A stretch of DNA of 64,000 nucleotides from Candidatus Trichorickettsia mobilis (GTDB lineage Bacteria; Pseudomonadota; Alphaproteobacteria; Rickettsiales; Rickettsiaceae): NCBI RefSeq assembly GCF_963422225.1, contig NZ_OY728607.1, positions 1,098,501 to 1,162,500 of the forward strand, read 5' to 3'. Below are positions 25,887 to 34,991 of this stretch, piece after piece. The translations under genes and the position numbers were made by a program. Every line of letters begins with the position of its first letter. Position 1 is the first letter of the stretch. Below the pieces are notes generated by a model. The model was not told the DNA's origin. It did not search any database and saw nothing but the letters and a program-made list of their open reading frames with translations.

Positions 25887-27065
25887 GTGACGTCCAATAA
25901 TATTTCGATATATATACATTGGCCATTTTGTTTAGCTAAATGCCCATATTGTGATTTTAACTCTCATGTGGCAGAAGCTATTAACCATGATGTTTGGTTA
26001 AAGTCATATTTGCAAGAGCTTGACTATTTTTCCAGTATTTTTGGTGGTAAATATATAAAATCAATTTTTTTTGGTGGTGGAACGCCGTCTTTGATGGAGC
26101 CTAGAGTAGTAGAAGGAATTATAGAAAAAATATCTTCATTAGCTATTATTGATAATAATACCGAGATTACTTTAGAAGCCAACCCCACTTCGTTCGAGAT
26201 AAATAAGTTTAAAGAATTTAAAACATCAGGGATTAATCGAGTATCAATAGGGGTTCAGGCTTTAAAAAACAAGGATTTGCTTAAACTTGGTCGTCAACAT
26301 GATATAGTTGCGGCAAAGCAAGCTATTATCCAGGCCAATAATATTTTTGATAAAGTATCATTTGATTTAATTTATGCTAGAAGTGGTCAAACTCTAAAAG
26401 AGTGGCAAATGGAATTAGTGGAAGCATGTGAACTTGCTTCCGGACATATTTCATTATATCAATTGACTATTGAAAAAGGTACGGCATTCTATAAATTATT
26501 TCATGATGGAAAATTAGCGCTGCCAAATAATGATTTAGCAGCGCAAATGTATGAATGGACTACGGAATACCTTGCGACACAAGGTTATACAAGATACGAG
26601 ATTTCAAATTACGCTAGAGACTCTTATGAATGTGTGCATAATTTGACTTATTGGAATTACCAGAGTTATCTAGGTATTGGTCCTGGAGCTCATAGTAGGA
26701 TTATATCCAAGAATTCTGTGCGTAGCATAATGATGTATTATAATCCAGCAAAGTGGTTAAGTGCTGTGCTGAACTCTAAAACTGGTATCCAGTCATCAGC
26801 TAATTTAAGCGCAACAGAAGCGATCACTGAATGTGTGATGATGGGGCTACGTTTAAATGAAGGGATTAATATTAATAATCTTTGGTGGTTAAGCGATTGC
26901 ATCGAAATGAAAGATGTAATCAACATGGAGATGGTGAAGTATTATTACAACTTAGGACTGTTAATATATTCGGATAAGCATATTTATTTTACTAATCAAG
27001 GCTTAATATTACATAATTATTTAGTGCCAAGGTTATTGGTATCTGAGTATAAGTTAATAGAATAA
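25887..27065 (+). CDS. hemW: Radical SAM protein HemW (HemN-like)
   Basis: A 392-residue radical SAM protein. The cluster motif CxxxCxxC is at Cys15, Cys19 and Cys22 (HWPFCLAKCPYCDFNSH). Also visible are FFGGGTPSLM, ITLEANPTS, VSIGVQALKNKDL, the YEISNYA motif and GIGPGAHS. The lack of the longer HemN N-terminus fits HemW, which is considered a heme chaperone rather than coproporphyrinogen dehydrogenase. The start is a GTG at 25887. It stands alone, with repeat-protein genes and mobile elements on both sides. Confidence 0.92.
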   Translation: MTSNNISIYIHWPFCLAKCPYCDFNSHVAEAINHDVWLKSYLQELDYFSSIFGGKYIKSIFFGGGTPSLMEPRVVEGIIEKISSLAIIDNNTEITLEANPTSFEINKFKEFKTSGINRVSIGVQALKNKDLLKLGRQHDIVAAKQAIIQANNIFDKVSFDLIYARSGQTLKEWQMELVEACELASGHISLYQLTIEKGTAFYKLFHDGKLALPNNDLAAQMYEWTTEYLATQGYTRYEISNYARDSYECVHNLTYWNYQSYLGIGPGAHSRIISKNSVRSIMMYYNPAKWLSAVLNSKTGIQSSANLSATEAITECVMMGLRLNEGININNLWWLSDCIEMKDVINMEMVKYYYNLGLLIYSDKHIYFTNQGLILHNYLVPRLLVSEYKLIE

Positions 27066-27105
27066 ATGTTTTTAGTAAATTAAGATTTAATATAAATTAA
27101 AATTA

Positions 27106-27134
27106 TTGACACTTAGGATTTTATTAATTAATAT
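27106..27134 (+). promoter_or_regulatory. Strong promoter of the ankyrin-like gene
   Basis: TTGACA (27106-27111), a 17-bp spacer and TAATAT (27129-27134) form a near-consensus sigma70 promoter about 55 bp ahead of the ATG at 27193. A GAGGATAT sequence just before the ATG serves as ribosome-binding site. Confidence 0.75.
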
Positions 27135-27192
27135 TCGTGATTCTATAAAAAATGAAACTACTTTAAATTTTAAATTAAGTTAATGAGGATAT

Positions 27193-28239
27193 ATGAAGGA
27201 AAAATTAGATAATCTTTTGCAACAGGAAGATGTTGTATTATTGAGAGAAGCTTTAGAAGAAACTCCAGGAGCTGGGCTAGTATGGGTGCCAGAAATTGAT
27301 CTAAAAACTATTATACAAAATGGGAATAATGATTTAGCGCAGCTTCTTATTGAGAAAGTAAGGCATGTGAATGTTAATCAGATTTTAGATAATGGTCTGC
27401 CGTTACTGGCGAATGCTATTAATCCGATGAACCTTCCAACACCGCTATTAGTACAAGCTCTAATCGCAAGAGTTGACCTAGATCATAATGCTCATTTTAA
27501 TGGTACAACTATATTTGCTTATGCAGTAGAGTATCTGAGACCAGACGTAGCGATACAATTGTTGACTTATGGGCCAATAAATTTTACTGAGATAGTAACT
27601 TCTGTGCTTAATAATAACCAAATAAATACTATAAGTTTAGCAATTAAATCTGGTGATCTAGGATTGGTAAACACAATATTAGCATATCAGCAGGTAGATG
27701 CAGGATTCTTGAATATGAATGCGGCAAATACAGTATTGTTTAATACACCGCAAGCGGTAGCGACAGCATTGGTAGATAAGGGATTAAGTGTAAATCTAGA
27801 TGGAATAATCCAAGTTAATCCACAATTTGCCCAAACTTTAATAGAACATGGTGTTAATGTAAATCAGCTAGTAAATGGACAAAAATTGTTTGAATATGCA
27901 ATTGATCATTTAGGTCAGATTTGCCCAACCTTGATGAATACGATTCTAGCTAGTGATAATTTAGACCATATGCAGATTAATCACGCAGAATTGTTTGCTT
28001 ATGCAATTACCCATGATCGAGTTGATCTAGCGCAGCAATTATTGACTTTGGCGCCAGTAGATTTAATGCAAATGCCTTATGGTAATAATGTAATTACTAC
28101 AGTAATCAACTCTGGTGATCTAGGATTGGTAAACACAATATTAGCATATCCACAGGTGAATGCGCAGTTCTTGAATATGAATGCAGTAAATACAGTAGAC
28201 CTCTTTCGAAACTCATTTACCAAGCTCCCAATTATATAA
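27193..28239 (+). CDS. N-terminal open frame of the split ankyrin-like protein
   Basis: This 348-residue frame is the intact 5' part of the split gene. It reads the host sequence to 28196 and then about 14 codons of IS5-derived sequence (DLFRNSFTKLPII). It holds the diverged first repeat, one full 154-residue unit and part of the next. Confidence 0.7.
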   Translation: MKEKLDNLLQQEDVVLLREALEETPGAGLVWVPEIDLKTIIQNGNNDLAQLLIEKVRHVNVNQILDNGLPLLANAINPMNLPTPLLVQALIARVDLDHNAHFNGTTIFAYAVEYLRPDVAIQLLTYGPINFTEIVTSVLNNNQINTISLAIKSGDLGLVNTILAYQQVDAGFLNMNAANTVLFNTPQAVATALVDKGLSVNLDGIIQVNPQFAQTLIEHGVNVNQLVNGQKLFEYAIDHLGQICPTLMNTILASDNLDHMQINHAELFAYAITHDRVDLAQQLLTLAPVDLMQMPYGNNVITTVINSGDLGLVNTILAYPQVNAQFLNMNAVNTVDLFRNSFTKLPII

Positions 28240-29104
28240 ACCAGCAATTAAATTGAACCTAAGACCAAATCTTTTGCGTCTATTTCGATATTTATCAGCA
28301 ATTATTTTAAAACGCTTTAACATACCGATAACATTTTCATTTAATACTCTGTCACTTGCTAAACTTCTATTATTTTTCTTATCTTCTTTAGTTAAAGCAT
28401 TCTTTTTACTCTTTTTCTTTGGTAGCTCAGAATTTGTATGAATCTTCTGTAAGCCTTGATAACCAGTATCAGTAATCACTTTAACCTCAGGCAGTATATG
28501 GGTTCTTGATTCTTTAAATAATTTAAAATCATGACGCTTACCATTGGAAAAAGAAGTGCATATGACTCGTTTGCTTTTCTTATCTACTACTATTTGAGTC
28601 TTTAACGTATGTCTTTTCTTTTTACCTGAGTAATAGTATTTCTGTTTTTTTGGGGTCGCTCTATAGGGCTTTCTGTAGCATCTATTAAAACTAATTCATA
28701 CTCCATACCGCTTTTAACTAGAGCCTTCTTACCTGGAAGAGCAAAATCCGGATGTTTTATTAGAGTGTCTTCAACAAAACGAATTGTTTTAAATGCACTG
28801 CTTTCGCTAACTCCATAATTCTTAGCTATATGAAAATAGGTACGGTATTCCCTTAAATATTCAAGTGTCATTAATAGGCTGTCTTCCATACTAAGACTAG
28901 CTCTTCTGCCACCTTGGTACCTCCTATTTATTTGTTTCTCTGTCTTTAAAATCCCTACCATCTTTTCAAATGTACTATTTCTTACCCCTGTTAATCTTCT
29001 AAAATGCTCTTCCGATAAAATGCTTAAATTTTTATATCTCATATAGTTCTAAATTAAGTAAATTCGACTTTATAACATATTTAGTCCAGTTTCGAAAGAG
29101 GTCT
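28197..29104 (-). mobile_element. IS5-family element (908 bp) in the ankyrin-like gene
   Basis: Perfect terminal inverted repeats AGACCTCTTTCGAAACT (17 bp) bound the element, with a 3-bp duplication AGT at 28194-28196 and 29105-29107. The parallel repeat unit of the host gene at 27733 shows the uninterrupted sequence AATACAGTATTGTTTAA, which proves the boundaries. Confidence 0.92.
28213..29042 (-). CDS. IS5-family transposase made by -1 frameshifting
   Basis: OrfA (28602-29042, 146 residues) holds the helix-turn-helix region (MEDSLLMTLEYLREYRTYFHIA) and the first Asp (LVLIDATESPIERP). OrfB continues in the -1 frame to 28213, with KKKRHTLKTQIVVD, VITDTGYQG (second Asp) and the catalytic Glu in LNENVIGMLKRFKI. 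The switch lies on the canonical slippery heptamer A-AAA-AAC at 28650-28644, in phase with OrfA. The product would be about 270 residues, normal for this IS5 subgroup (DDE_Tnp_4-like). The element looks functional. Confidence 0.88.
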
Positions 29105-29225
29105 AGTATTGTTTAACACACCGCAAGCGGTAGCGACAGCATTGGTAGATAAGGGATTGAATGTAAATCTAGATGGAATAATCCAAGTTAATCCACAATT
29201 TGCCCAAACTTTAATAGAACATGGT

Positions 29226-30318
29226 CAGGACTTACGCAAATCGCACGACAGGGCTCTTTAATTCCTGGATTAAATAGTTCCTTAATAACCCGCTCTTTAG
29301 CTGATATACGGTGCTAGAAGCAGCATTTGCAGCTTTTTTCAAACAATTCCAGACCATGATAGCGCAAGCTATATGATTTCTCTGTATTCTTCCTATTCTA
29401 CATTGGCACTTTTCAATACCGGTGACTTGCTTGACTTCACGATGAAATTCCTCAATCTTCCACCTGAAGCCATACTCTTGTTGTACAGCATCAAGCGAAT
29501 TTTGAGCCATGTCGTTTGTGACGACATAGTCAGTTCTGTTGGTAGAAACAGTTACTCTGAATAATTTCACTTTATGATCTTTAGGAAATTTATGAATCTT
29601 GATAATCTTACCGTTGCTAATATCATCAGTACTCCAATCCAAAGAATCAACTCTACAGTAAGCCTTATTACCGTTGCTATCGTCTACTAAACGATTACTT
29701 TTGATAGGACAATAGTAATATTTACCGATAGTTTCTATTTGAAGTAGAATCGAGGTTGTCGCATACCAACTATCCATAAGTACTGTGTTAAATGCAACCT
29801 TTTTGCTATAATGAGCATTACGCAGCATTTCTTTAACGTGATCTATTTTAGTTAAACCGTCTTTATCGGGATTGAATATCCTATAATCTATTATCCAAAA
29901 CTTATTCTCTTCAGGATTAACATAAACACAGGTCACAATACCTATGCCTTTTATTACTTCCTTGGCATTGCCGCTATATTGATACCTGACTTCATCTATA
30001 TTATTCGAGTAACTTTTATCTAATACGCTATCGTCAAATAGCAACTTGCCGTTAGCGCTGAAGATAATCTCTTCTTTACCGTGTTCCCATATTAATCTTG
30101 GTGATAATTTAGCATTCGCTAGATATCTTCTGACCCTGTCGTCGCTTAAACCTTCTACATGATCAGCAAAATTTGTAATAGTATAATTTGTCTGGCTCGA
30201 TAATAAATACTGACAATAATCTATTCTTGTAGTCATCTTATACTCACAATCTAAATTACATTATACTCCCATAATATCTCGATTCTTATCTAATTTCATT
30301 AGTCTTGCGGAAGTCCTG
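29226..30318 (-). mobile_element. IS with DDE transposase, copy 2, in the ankyrin-like gene
   Basis: Same 1,093-bp element as at 1964. The duplication ATGGT lies at 29221-29225 and 30319-30323. The sister repeat at 27851 carries the unbroken site GAACATGGTGTTAATG, so the insertion point and duplication length are certain. Confidence 0.95.
29232..30236 (-). CDS. IS4/IS701-type DDE transposase (copy 2)
   Basis: A 334-residue transposase with the same amino acid sequence as the copies at 1970 and 53923. Its catalytic residues (D68/D69, D155 and E262/E263) are all present. It is encoded against the direction of the host ankyrin-like gene. Confidence 0.9.
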   Translation of the reverse strand: MTTRIDYCQYLLSSQTNYTITNFADHVEGLSDDRVRRYLANAKLSPRLIWEHGKEEIIFSANGKLLFDDSVLDKSYSNNIDEVRYQYSGNAKEVIKGIGIVTCVYVNPEENKFWIIDYRIFNPDKDGLTKIDHVKEMLRNAHYSKKVAFNTVLMDSWYATTSILLQIETIGKYYYCPIKSNRLVDDSNGNKAYCRVDSLDWSTDDISNGKIIKIHKFPKDHKVKLFRVTVSTNRTDYVVTNDMAQNSLDAVQQEYGFRWKIEEFHREVKQVTGIEKCQCRIGRIQRNHIACAIMVWNCLKKAANAASSTVYQLKSGLLRNYLIQELKSPVVRFA

Positions 30319-30323
30319 ATGGT

Positions 30324-30809
30324 GTTAATGTAAATCAGCTAGTAAATGGACAAAAATTGTTTGAATATGCAATTGATCATTTAGGTCAGATTTGCCCAAC
30401 CTTGGTGAATGCGATTCTAGCTAGTGATAATTTAGACCATATGCAGATTAATCATACAGAATTATTTGATTATGCAATCCTGCATCAGCGGCTTGATTTA
30501 GCGCAGCAATTATTGACTTTGGCGCCAGTAGATTTAATACAAGCACCTTATGGTCATAATGTAATTACTGAAGTAATCAACTCTGGTGATCTAGGATTGG
30601 TAAATAAAGTCTTGACATATCAGCAGGTAGATGCACAATTCTTGAATCAGAATGTTCTGCATATTGTAAATGCTCAAACATCTACTAACATTGCAGTAGC
30701 ACTAGTGGAGCATGGTTTACTTGTCGATCACAATGATTTAGTTATTATAGATCAAACTAATCATGATCTTGCTGTGCTTCTTGGGCAAATACAACATATT
30801 GACCTTTAA
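30324..30809 (+). CDS. C-terminal remnant of the split ankyrin-like protein
   Basis: The host frame continues from 30324 to the TAA at 30809, about 160 codons with no natural start (an internal start at 30357 gives 150 residues). It holds the end of the second 154-residue unit and the truncated third, then a unique C-terminus (SLVEHGLLVDHNDL-like and QIQHIDL). It is probably not expressed. Confidence 0.65.
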   Translation, partial: VNVNQLVNGQKLFEYAIDHLGQICPTLVNAILASDNLDHMQINHTELFDYAILHQRLDLAQQLLTLAPVDLIQAPYGHNVITEVINSGDLGLVNKVLTYQQVDAQFLNQNVLHIVNAQTSTNIAVALVEHGLLVDHNDLVIIDQTNHDLAVLLGQIQHIDL

Positions 30810-30873
30810 TATAAAAAGGAAGTTTGTGTAGAAATATGCAGACTTTGATTTTATTATTTAAAGCTCTATATCT

Positions 30874-30913
30874 AGAAATAAGGCCTAATAGTTATTTACT
30901 AGGCCTTATTTCT
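30874..30913 (+). terminator. Terminator hairpin of the ankyrin-like gene
   Basis: Perfect 14-bp arms AGAAATAAGGCCTA and TAGGCCTTATTTCT enclose a 12-base loop. It lies 65 bp past the stop and is followed by AAAAAATAA. The A-run before and T-rich arms suit either direction. No gene is seen in 30914-31070. Confidence 0.7.
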
Positions 30914-31070
30914 AAAAAATAATAAGATAGAAAAATCTATTGATTCTGTTGTTGGTGTATAGGGTTAGATCAATTAGTAGAATTTGGTGTGAGGGCTGTA
31001 ATAGAGTAAAGTCTATTGAGAGGTGGCTGAGCTTGATCAAACAACACACCAAGTTTATTGATAGAATTTA

Positions 31071-31982
31071 TTATAGATCTTTAGCACTTACCCAGGTATA
31101 GGCTTGATTATCACTAAAAATTTTATGTAGTAATTCGTTGTTAAGTTGATGACCAGTTTTCAGAGCATTAAATGAAGCTATAATATTAGCTGTTGATGTG
31201 TATAAATCACCTACCATATCTAAGGCTTTATGCCTAACGAATTCATCGTCGTATCTTAGTCCATCATGATTTAGTATAGTATCACGATCAATTCCTATAG
31301 CATTATCCAGAGAAGCACCTTGTGCTAATCCTCGATCTTTTAAATAGTCTAGCTCATTTAAAAAACCAAATGTTCTGGCGTTGGCTAAATTTTCTTTAAA
31401 AGAATTTATTGTTTGAGAAAATAATAAATTTTGCTTGCCAATAACTTTGCTGTCAAACTCTATGGTTAAATTTATGTGCATTGTTTTTGACTTCGACACT
31501 GTAATTTCACGATTTTGATCGCTGACCCGAATTTCTTTCAGAATCTTTAGATATTTTTTTGCTACATTTTGTAGTTTTTTACCAGCACATTCAATCATAA
31601 AAACAAAAGCTTTACTGCTGCCATCCATAATAGGTACTTCAGAGCCATCTAATTCAACAATCACATTATCAATTCCACATCCCCAAAGTGCTGCCATTAA
31701 ATGTTCTATGGTGCTAACACGAATATTATGCTGATTTTGTAAGTTAGTGGACATTGCTGTATCAGCCACATTTAAGTATGAAGCTGCGATATAATTACTC
31801 TCTGACTTAACATCAGTACGTACAAAAATAATGCCAGTGTTTGGTTTCGCGGGTTTTAAAGTTAATTGTATATTTTGTCCAGAATGCACCCCTATGCCAT
31901 AACAACTAATTGGATTAATTATTGTAGATTGTTCGTACAAATGTTTGGGCATATAGGATAGGTGGTAGTAAATTAATTGCAT
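31071..31982 (-). CDS. lpxC: UDP-3-O-acyl-N-acetylglucosamine deacetylase
   Basis: LpxC performs the committed zinc-dependent step of lipid A synthesis. The zinc ligands are visible in [17 protein letters not shown] and in [14 protein letters not shown]; the [14 protein letters not shown] segment and the [11 protein letters not shown] helix are also typical. The frame opens at 31982, but that ATG falls on the edge of an inverted-repeat element, and the ATG at 31952 ([11 protein letters not shown]) lies closer to the usual family start, so the true start may be the latter. About 300 residues is normal. Its presence shows that the organism makes lipid A. Confidence 0.93.
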   Translation of the reverse strand: MQLIYYHLSYMPKHLYEQSTIINPISCYGIGVHSGQNIQLTLKPAKPNTGIIFVRTDVKSESNYIAASYLNVADTAMSTNLQNQHNIRVSTIEHLMAALWGCGIDNVIVELDGSEVPIMDGSSKAFVFMIECAGKKLQNVAKKYLKILKEIRVSDQNREITVSKSKTMHINLTIEFDSKVIGKQNLLFSQTINSFKENLANARTFGFLNELDYLKDRGLAQGASLDNAIGIDRDTILNHDGLRYDDEFVRHKALDMVGDLYTSTANIIASFNALKTGHQLNNELLHKIFSDNQAYTWVSAKDL

Positions 31983-32100
31983 AGCGTCGGTTAGTTAGAG
32001 CCTGTTAAATTTGTTAGAATTCGGTTGTACGAAACAAATTAAGTAATTGCTTGCGCTTCTTCATCTTAAAATTTAACTGTCACCTAACTGACTCTAGTTA
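31982..32100. repeat. Degraded MITE-like element before lpxC
   Basis: It begins AGCGTCGGTTAGTTAG and ends TTAAAATTTAACTGTCACCTAACTGACTCTAG, matching the element at 21674-21797 at both ends, but the left arm has diverged. It lies between lpxC and tkt. Confidence 0.65.
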
Positions 32101-32199
32101 CAGAATTCTAAAATCAATGAATGTTAAAAGCAAATTACATTATATTACAAAATATTTCATGATATTAATTTTATAGCGTCACTTTGTTGAATTATAATA

Positions 32200-34173
32200 T
32201 TACAAATCACAGAGTTTAGCTTTTATAGCGTTAACAACATTCTCGGCAGTTAAAGCAAAGTGTTCATATGCTATTTCGGCAGGAGCTGATATCCCAAATT
32301 GATTGATGCCAAAGAACATACCGTTTACTCCAATAATTTGGTGCCAACCAAAAGCACAACCAGCTTCAATTGCTACGCATAATGTTGTGGGTTTTAGAAT
32401 GGCACTGATATATTGCGGATCTTGTCTAAAAAATAATTCAAAACAAGGTATGGAAATGACCTGCACTTTGAGATTGGCAACGGTCAAAGCTTCTGCCGCG
32501 TTCAATGCTAGCTGGACTTCAGAACCGGTAGCAAATATACAAACGTCAAAATTACTATTAACATCTAATTGTGGAGTTATTACCGAAAGTACATATGCGC
32601 CTAATGATGCGTTTTTCCAGTTAGGAGATGTTTTGATTTGCGGGACATTTTGTCTGGTTAAGACCAGCATGTGCGGTCTGGTTTGATCAGATAGAGCTAT
32701 CTGCCAACATTCAATGGTTTCAGCGCAATCAGCCGGACGCAGTACTTGCAGATTAGGGATCGCGCGCATTCCTGCTAATTGTTCAATCGGCTGGTGGGTA
32801 GCACCATCTTCACCGACTCCAATTGAGTCATGGGTCATTATATAAATTACCTGTTGTCGCATCATTGCTGATAAGCGTACTGCTGGTTTCATATAATCAA
32901 CAAAAACAAAAAATGTTCCTCCTATTGGTAAGAATCCTGATAAAGCAAGACCGTTCATAATTGCAGCCATTGCGTGTTCACGAACACCATAATGAATAAA
33001 ATTGCCACTGAAATCATTTTTGGTGATAACAACACTCAAGGAATTTTTGATATTATTCGAGAATGATAAATCAGCCGAGCCACAAATTACTTTAGTTGAA
33101 ACTTTAAGTAATTCCTGAATGACGCGTCCTGACGATACTCTGGTTGATTCTGGTTGAGTTGCTAGTTGGATGCTATTTAAAAAGTCAGTATTAATTTTAA
33201 CTGGAGTTAAATATTCCTGTTCTGTTGGTGATAATTGAACATAATAATCTTGCCAAGTTTTATAATTTGATTTATTGCGTTGCCAAGCTGTTTTCCAGAT
33301 GGTTTGTAATTCTTCTGGAATCTCGAATGCAGCATCTGGCATTTGCAGCTGAGTTTTTAATAATTTGACCTCAGCGCTTCCTAAGGGTGAGCCATGTGCA
33401 GTTTCAGAACCAACTTTATTCACACAGCCTTTGGCAATTAAAGTGCGACAAGCTATCAATTGTGGTTTATCGGTATTTTGTGCTTGGTTTAAACTAGAGT
33501 TAATTTGTGTAAAATCATGGCCATCAATAGCATTAACTCCCCACCCAAGAGCAGTAAACACACCTAAATGATCCTCAGATACGGCAAGGCTGGTTTTACC
33601 ATCAATAGAAATTTGGTTATCATCAAATAAAACTATCAAATTATCAAGTCCTAAATGACCAGCAAGTGAAGCAGCTTCATAGCTTATTCCTTCCATTAAA
33701 CAACCATCACCAACTATACAATAAATTTTATAGTTACTGATCTTATTACCAAGAACATGTTGATATTTCTTGGCAGCAATAGCCATTCCGACGGCATTAG
33801 CGAAGCCTTGTCCTAGTGGTCCAGTGGTAGTTTCAATTGCTTGATAGGCATCATATTCTGGATGTCCTGGGGTTTTTGAGTGTAGTTTACGAAAATTTTT
33901 TAGATCCAAGATGGTGAAATCAGTATAGCCAGTCAGATAATAAAAAGCATAAAGTAACATTGAGCCATGCCCAGCTGATAATACCAAGCGATCTCGATTA
34001 AACCACGAGGGGTCGTTAGGATTAAAGCATAAGAAATCAAAAGCTAGAATTGTCATTACATCAGCCATACCCAGTGGCATTCCAGGATGACCAGATTTAG
34101 CATGTTCAACTGCATCAGCAGCTAATACTCTAATGCAGTTGCTTAATTTTAAATATGAATGTTTAGTCAACAT
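32200..34173 (-). CDS. tkt: Transketolase
   Basis: A 657-residue thiamine-diphosphate enzyme that moves two-carbon units in the non-oxidative pentose phosphate pathway. Family landmarks are SGHPGMPLGMAD, AGHGSMLLYAFYYLTGY, the ThDP/Mg motif GDGCLMEGISYEAASLAGH, FDDNQISIDG, and the pyrimidine-binding GVREHAMAAIMNG and HDSIGVGEDGATHQPIEQL. The protein is complete, with a normal C-terminal domain. Classical Rickettsia lack most of this pathway, so a full transketolase points to a less reduced member of the order. Confidence 0.95.
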   Translation of the reverse strand: MLTKHSYLKLSNCIRVLAADAVEHAKSGHPGMPLGMADVMTILAFDFLCFNPNDPSWFNRDRLVLSAGHGSMLLYAFYYLTGYTDFTILDLKNFRKLHSKTPGHPEYDAYQAIETTTGPLGQGFANAVGMAIAAKKYQHVLGNKISNYKIYCIVGDGCLMEGISYEAASLAGHLGLDNLIVLFDDNQISIDGKTSLAVSEDHLGVFTALGWGVNAIDGHDFTQINSSLNQAQNTDKPQLIACRTLIAKGCVNKVGSETAHGSPLGSAEVKLLKTQLQMPDAAFEIPEELQTIWKTAWQRNKSNYKTWQDYYVQLSPTEQEYLTPVKINTDFLNSIQLATQPESTRVSSGRVIQELLKVSTKVICGSADLSFSNNIKNSLSVVITKNDFSGNFIHYGVREHAMAAIMNGLALSGFLPIGGTFFVFVDYMKPAVRLSAMMRQQVIYIMTHDSIGVGEDGATHQPIEQLAGMRAIPNLQVLRPADCAETIECWQIALSDQTRPHMLVLTRQNVPQIKTSPNWKNASLGAYVLSVITPQLDVNSNFDVCIFATGSEVQLALNAAEALTVANLKVQVISIPCFELFFRQDPQYISAILKPTTLCVAIEAGCAFGWHQIIGVNGMFFGINQFGISAPAEIAYEHFALTAENVVNAIKAKLCDL

Positions 34174-34442
34174 AGTGATGGGGTATATATTATGTTAAAG
34201 TTTTTATAAAACTTCTTTGTTCGACAGCATGGTTTATTGAGCATTCTCAATTCTTAAAACATCCTAAACTAAATCTTGGATAATGACAATAATTTATCAA
34301 TGGCATGATTATTGCTAGGTAGTTAATGTTATTAATATTCTTTTAGTAATAAAAATCACTAATTAATAAAACAAAAAACTTGATTATTAAGTATATATTA
34401 ATGTATGTTAGTAATTATATCCAATGTTAGAGGCAAAATTTT

Positions 34443-34991
34443 ATGAAAAATTTTAGAAATTTAAATAATTTAACTGAATTAAAACAGTCGTTACAAGAGT
34501 TGAAGGGTGAAAATATCAATTTATTAGATATTTATAATCAAACAAATAATAGTTATTTTGCAGATTTATTAACTTCACCATTCATGACTGCTACACAAAA
34601 ACCCGCTGAAATTCTGCAAGCAATATCTAGCGCAGGAATGGCTTTTAACATTAGCGCTAATCCGCAACTGTTACAAAATTTATTCATGAATAATTTTTTT
34701 ATGGTTTCTGTAAAAAAACAGCATGATCAAGTTGTAAAGATTTTGGCAGAAGATTTTCAACTAAATAGAACTGATCAAATTCAAGTAGGTCAGACTGTTG
34801 CGGAAAAATTTGTCCAGCAAACATCTGCTCCTAGATTAGTAAAAACATTAAAAAATTTGGTTGAAGCAAATTTGCTGCCAGATGGTGTTGCTGTACAAGA
34901 TGCATTGCCGCTGTTACCTTTAAATATAGCTGCACCTTTAGCTACTAAAATTACTGATAATGGGCAATTAAAAGAGGTGATTAATTTATAG
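34443..34991 (+). CDS. N-terminal fragment of the large helical-repeat protein
   Basis: A 182-residue open frame from the true ATG at 34443. Its stop codon TAG (34989-34991) is the first three bases of the IS91 copy, so the truncation is caused by the insertion. It includes two helical units (GMAFNISANPQLLQNLF is one). It could still be expressed as a short protein. Confidence 0.65.
   Translation: MKNFRNLNNLTELKQSLQELKGENINLLDIYNQTNNSYFADLLTSPFMTATQKPAEILQAISSAGMAFNISANPQLLQNLFMNNFFMVSVKKQHDQVVKILAEDFQLNRTDQIQVGQTVAEKFVQQTSAPRLVKTLKNLVEANLLPDGVAVQDALPLLPLNIAAPLATKITDNGQLKEVINL

Larger units (their letters stand above)
27193..30809 (+). pseudogene. Ankyrin-like repeat protein gene split by two insertion sequences
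   Basis: Removing the IS5 element (28197-29104 plus 3-bp duplication) and the 1,093-bp element (29226-30318 plus 5-bp duplication) restores one frame of 536 codons, including the stop. The 535-residue protein is built of ankyrin-like helices (for example DLAQQLLTLAPVDL and QTLIEHGVNVNQLVNG). It contains three tandem 154-residue units encoded by 462-bp repeats, plus a diverged unit at the N-terminus. No signal peptide is visible. Such proteins in Rickettsiales are often secreted effectors, which is inference here. The strong promoter is intact, so a truncated N-terminal product (27193-28239, 348 residues with 12 or so IS-encoded residues) could still be made. Confidence 0.88.
27649..30809 (+). 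repeat. Three 462-bp tandem repeats, interrupted by two elements
   Basis: The marker TCTGGTGATCTAGGATTGGT occurs at 27649, 28111 and 30582. After subtracting the two insertions (2,009 bp including duplications), each step is exactly 462 bp (154 codons). The copies are nearly identical at DNA level. The last one breaks off after about 230 bp in diverged sequence. Confidence 0.85.

Noticed and set aside
27649..30809. Tandem repeats considered as a CRISPR array or other repeat-spacer locus
   Set aside because: The 462-bp period is a multiple of three, the units are coding throughout, and there are no spacers. The 84-bp LRR repeats were rejected for the same reason.
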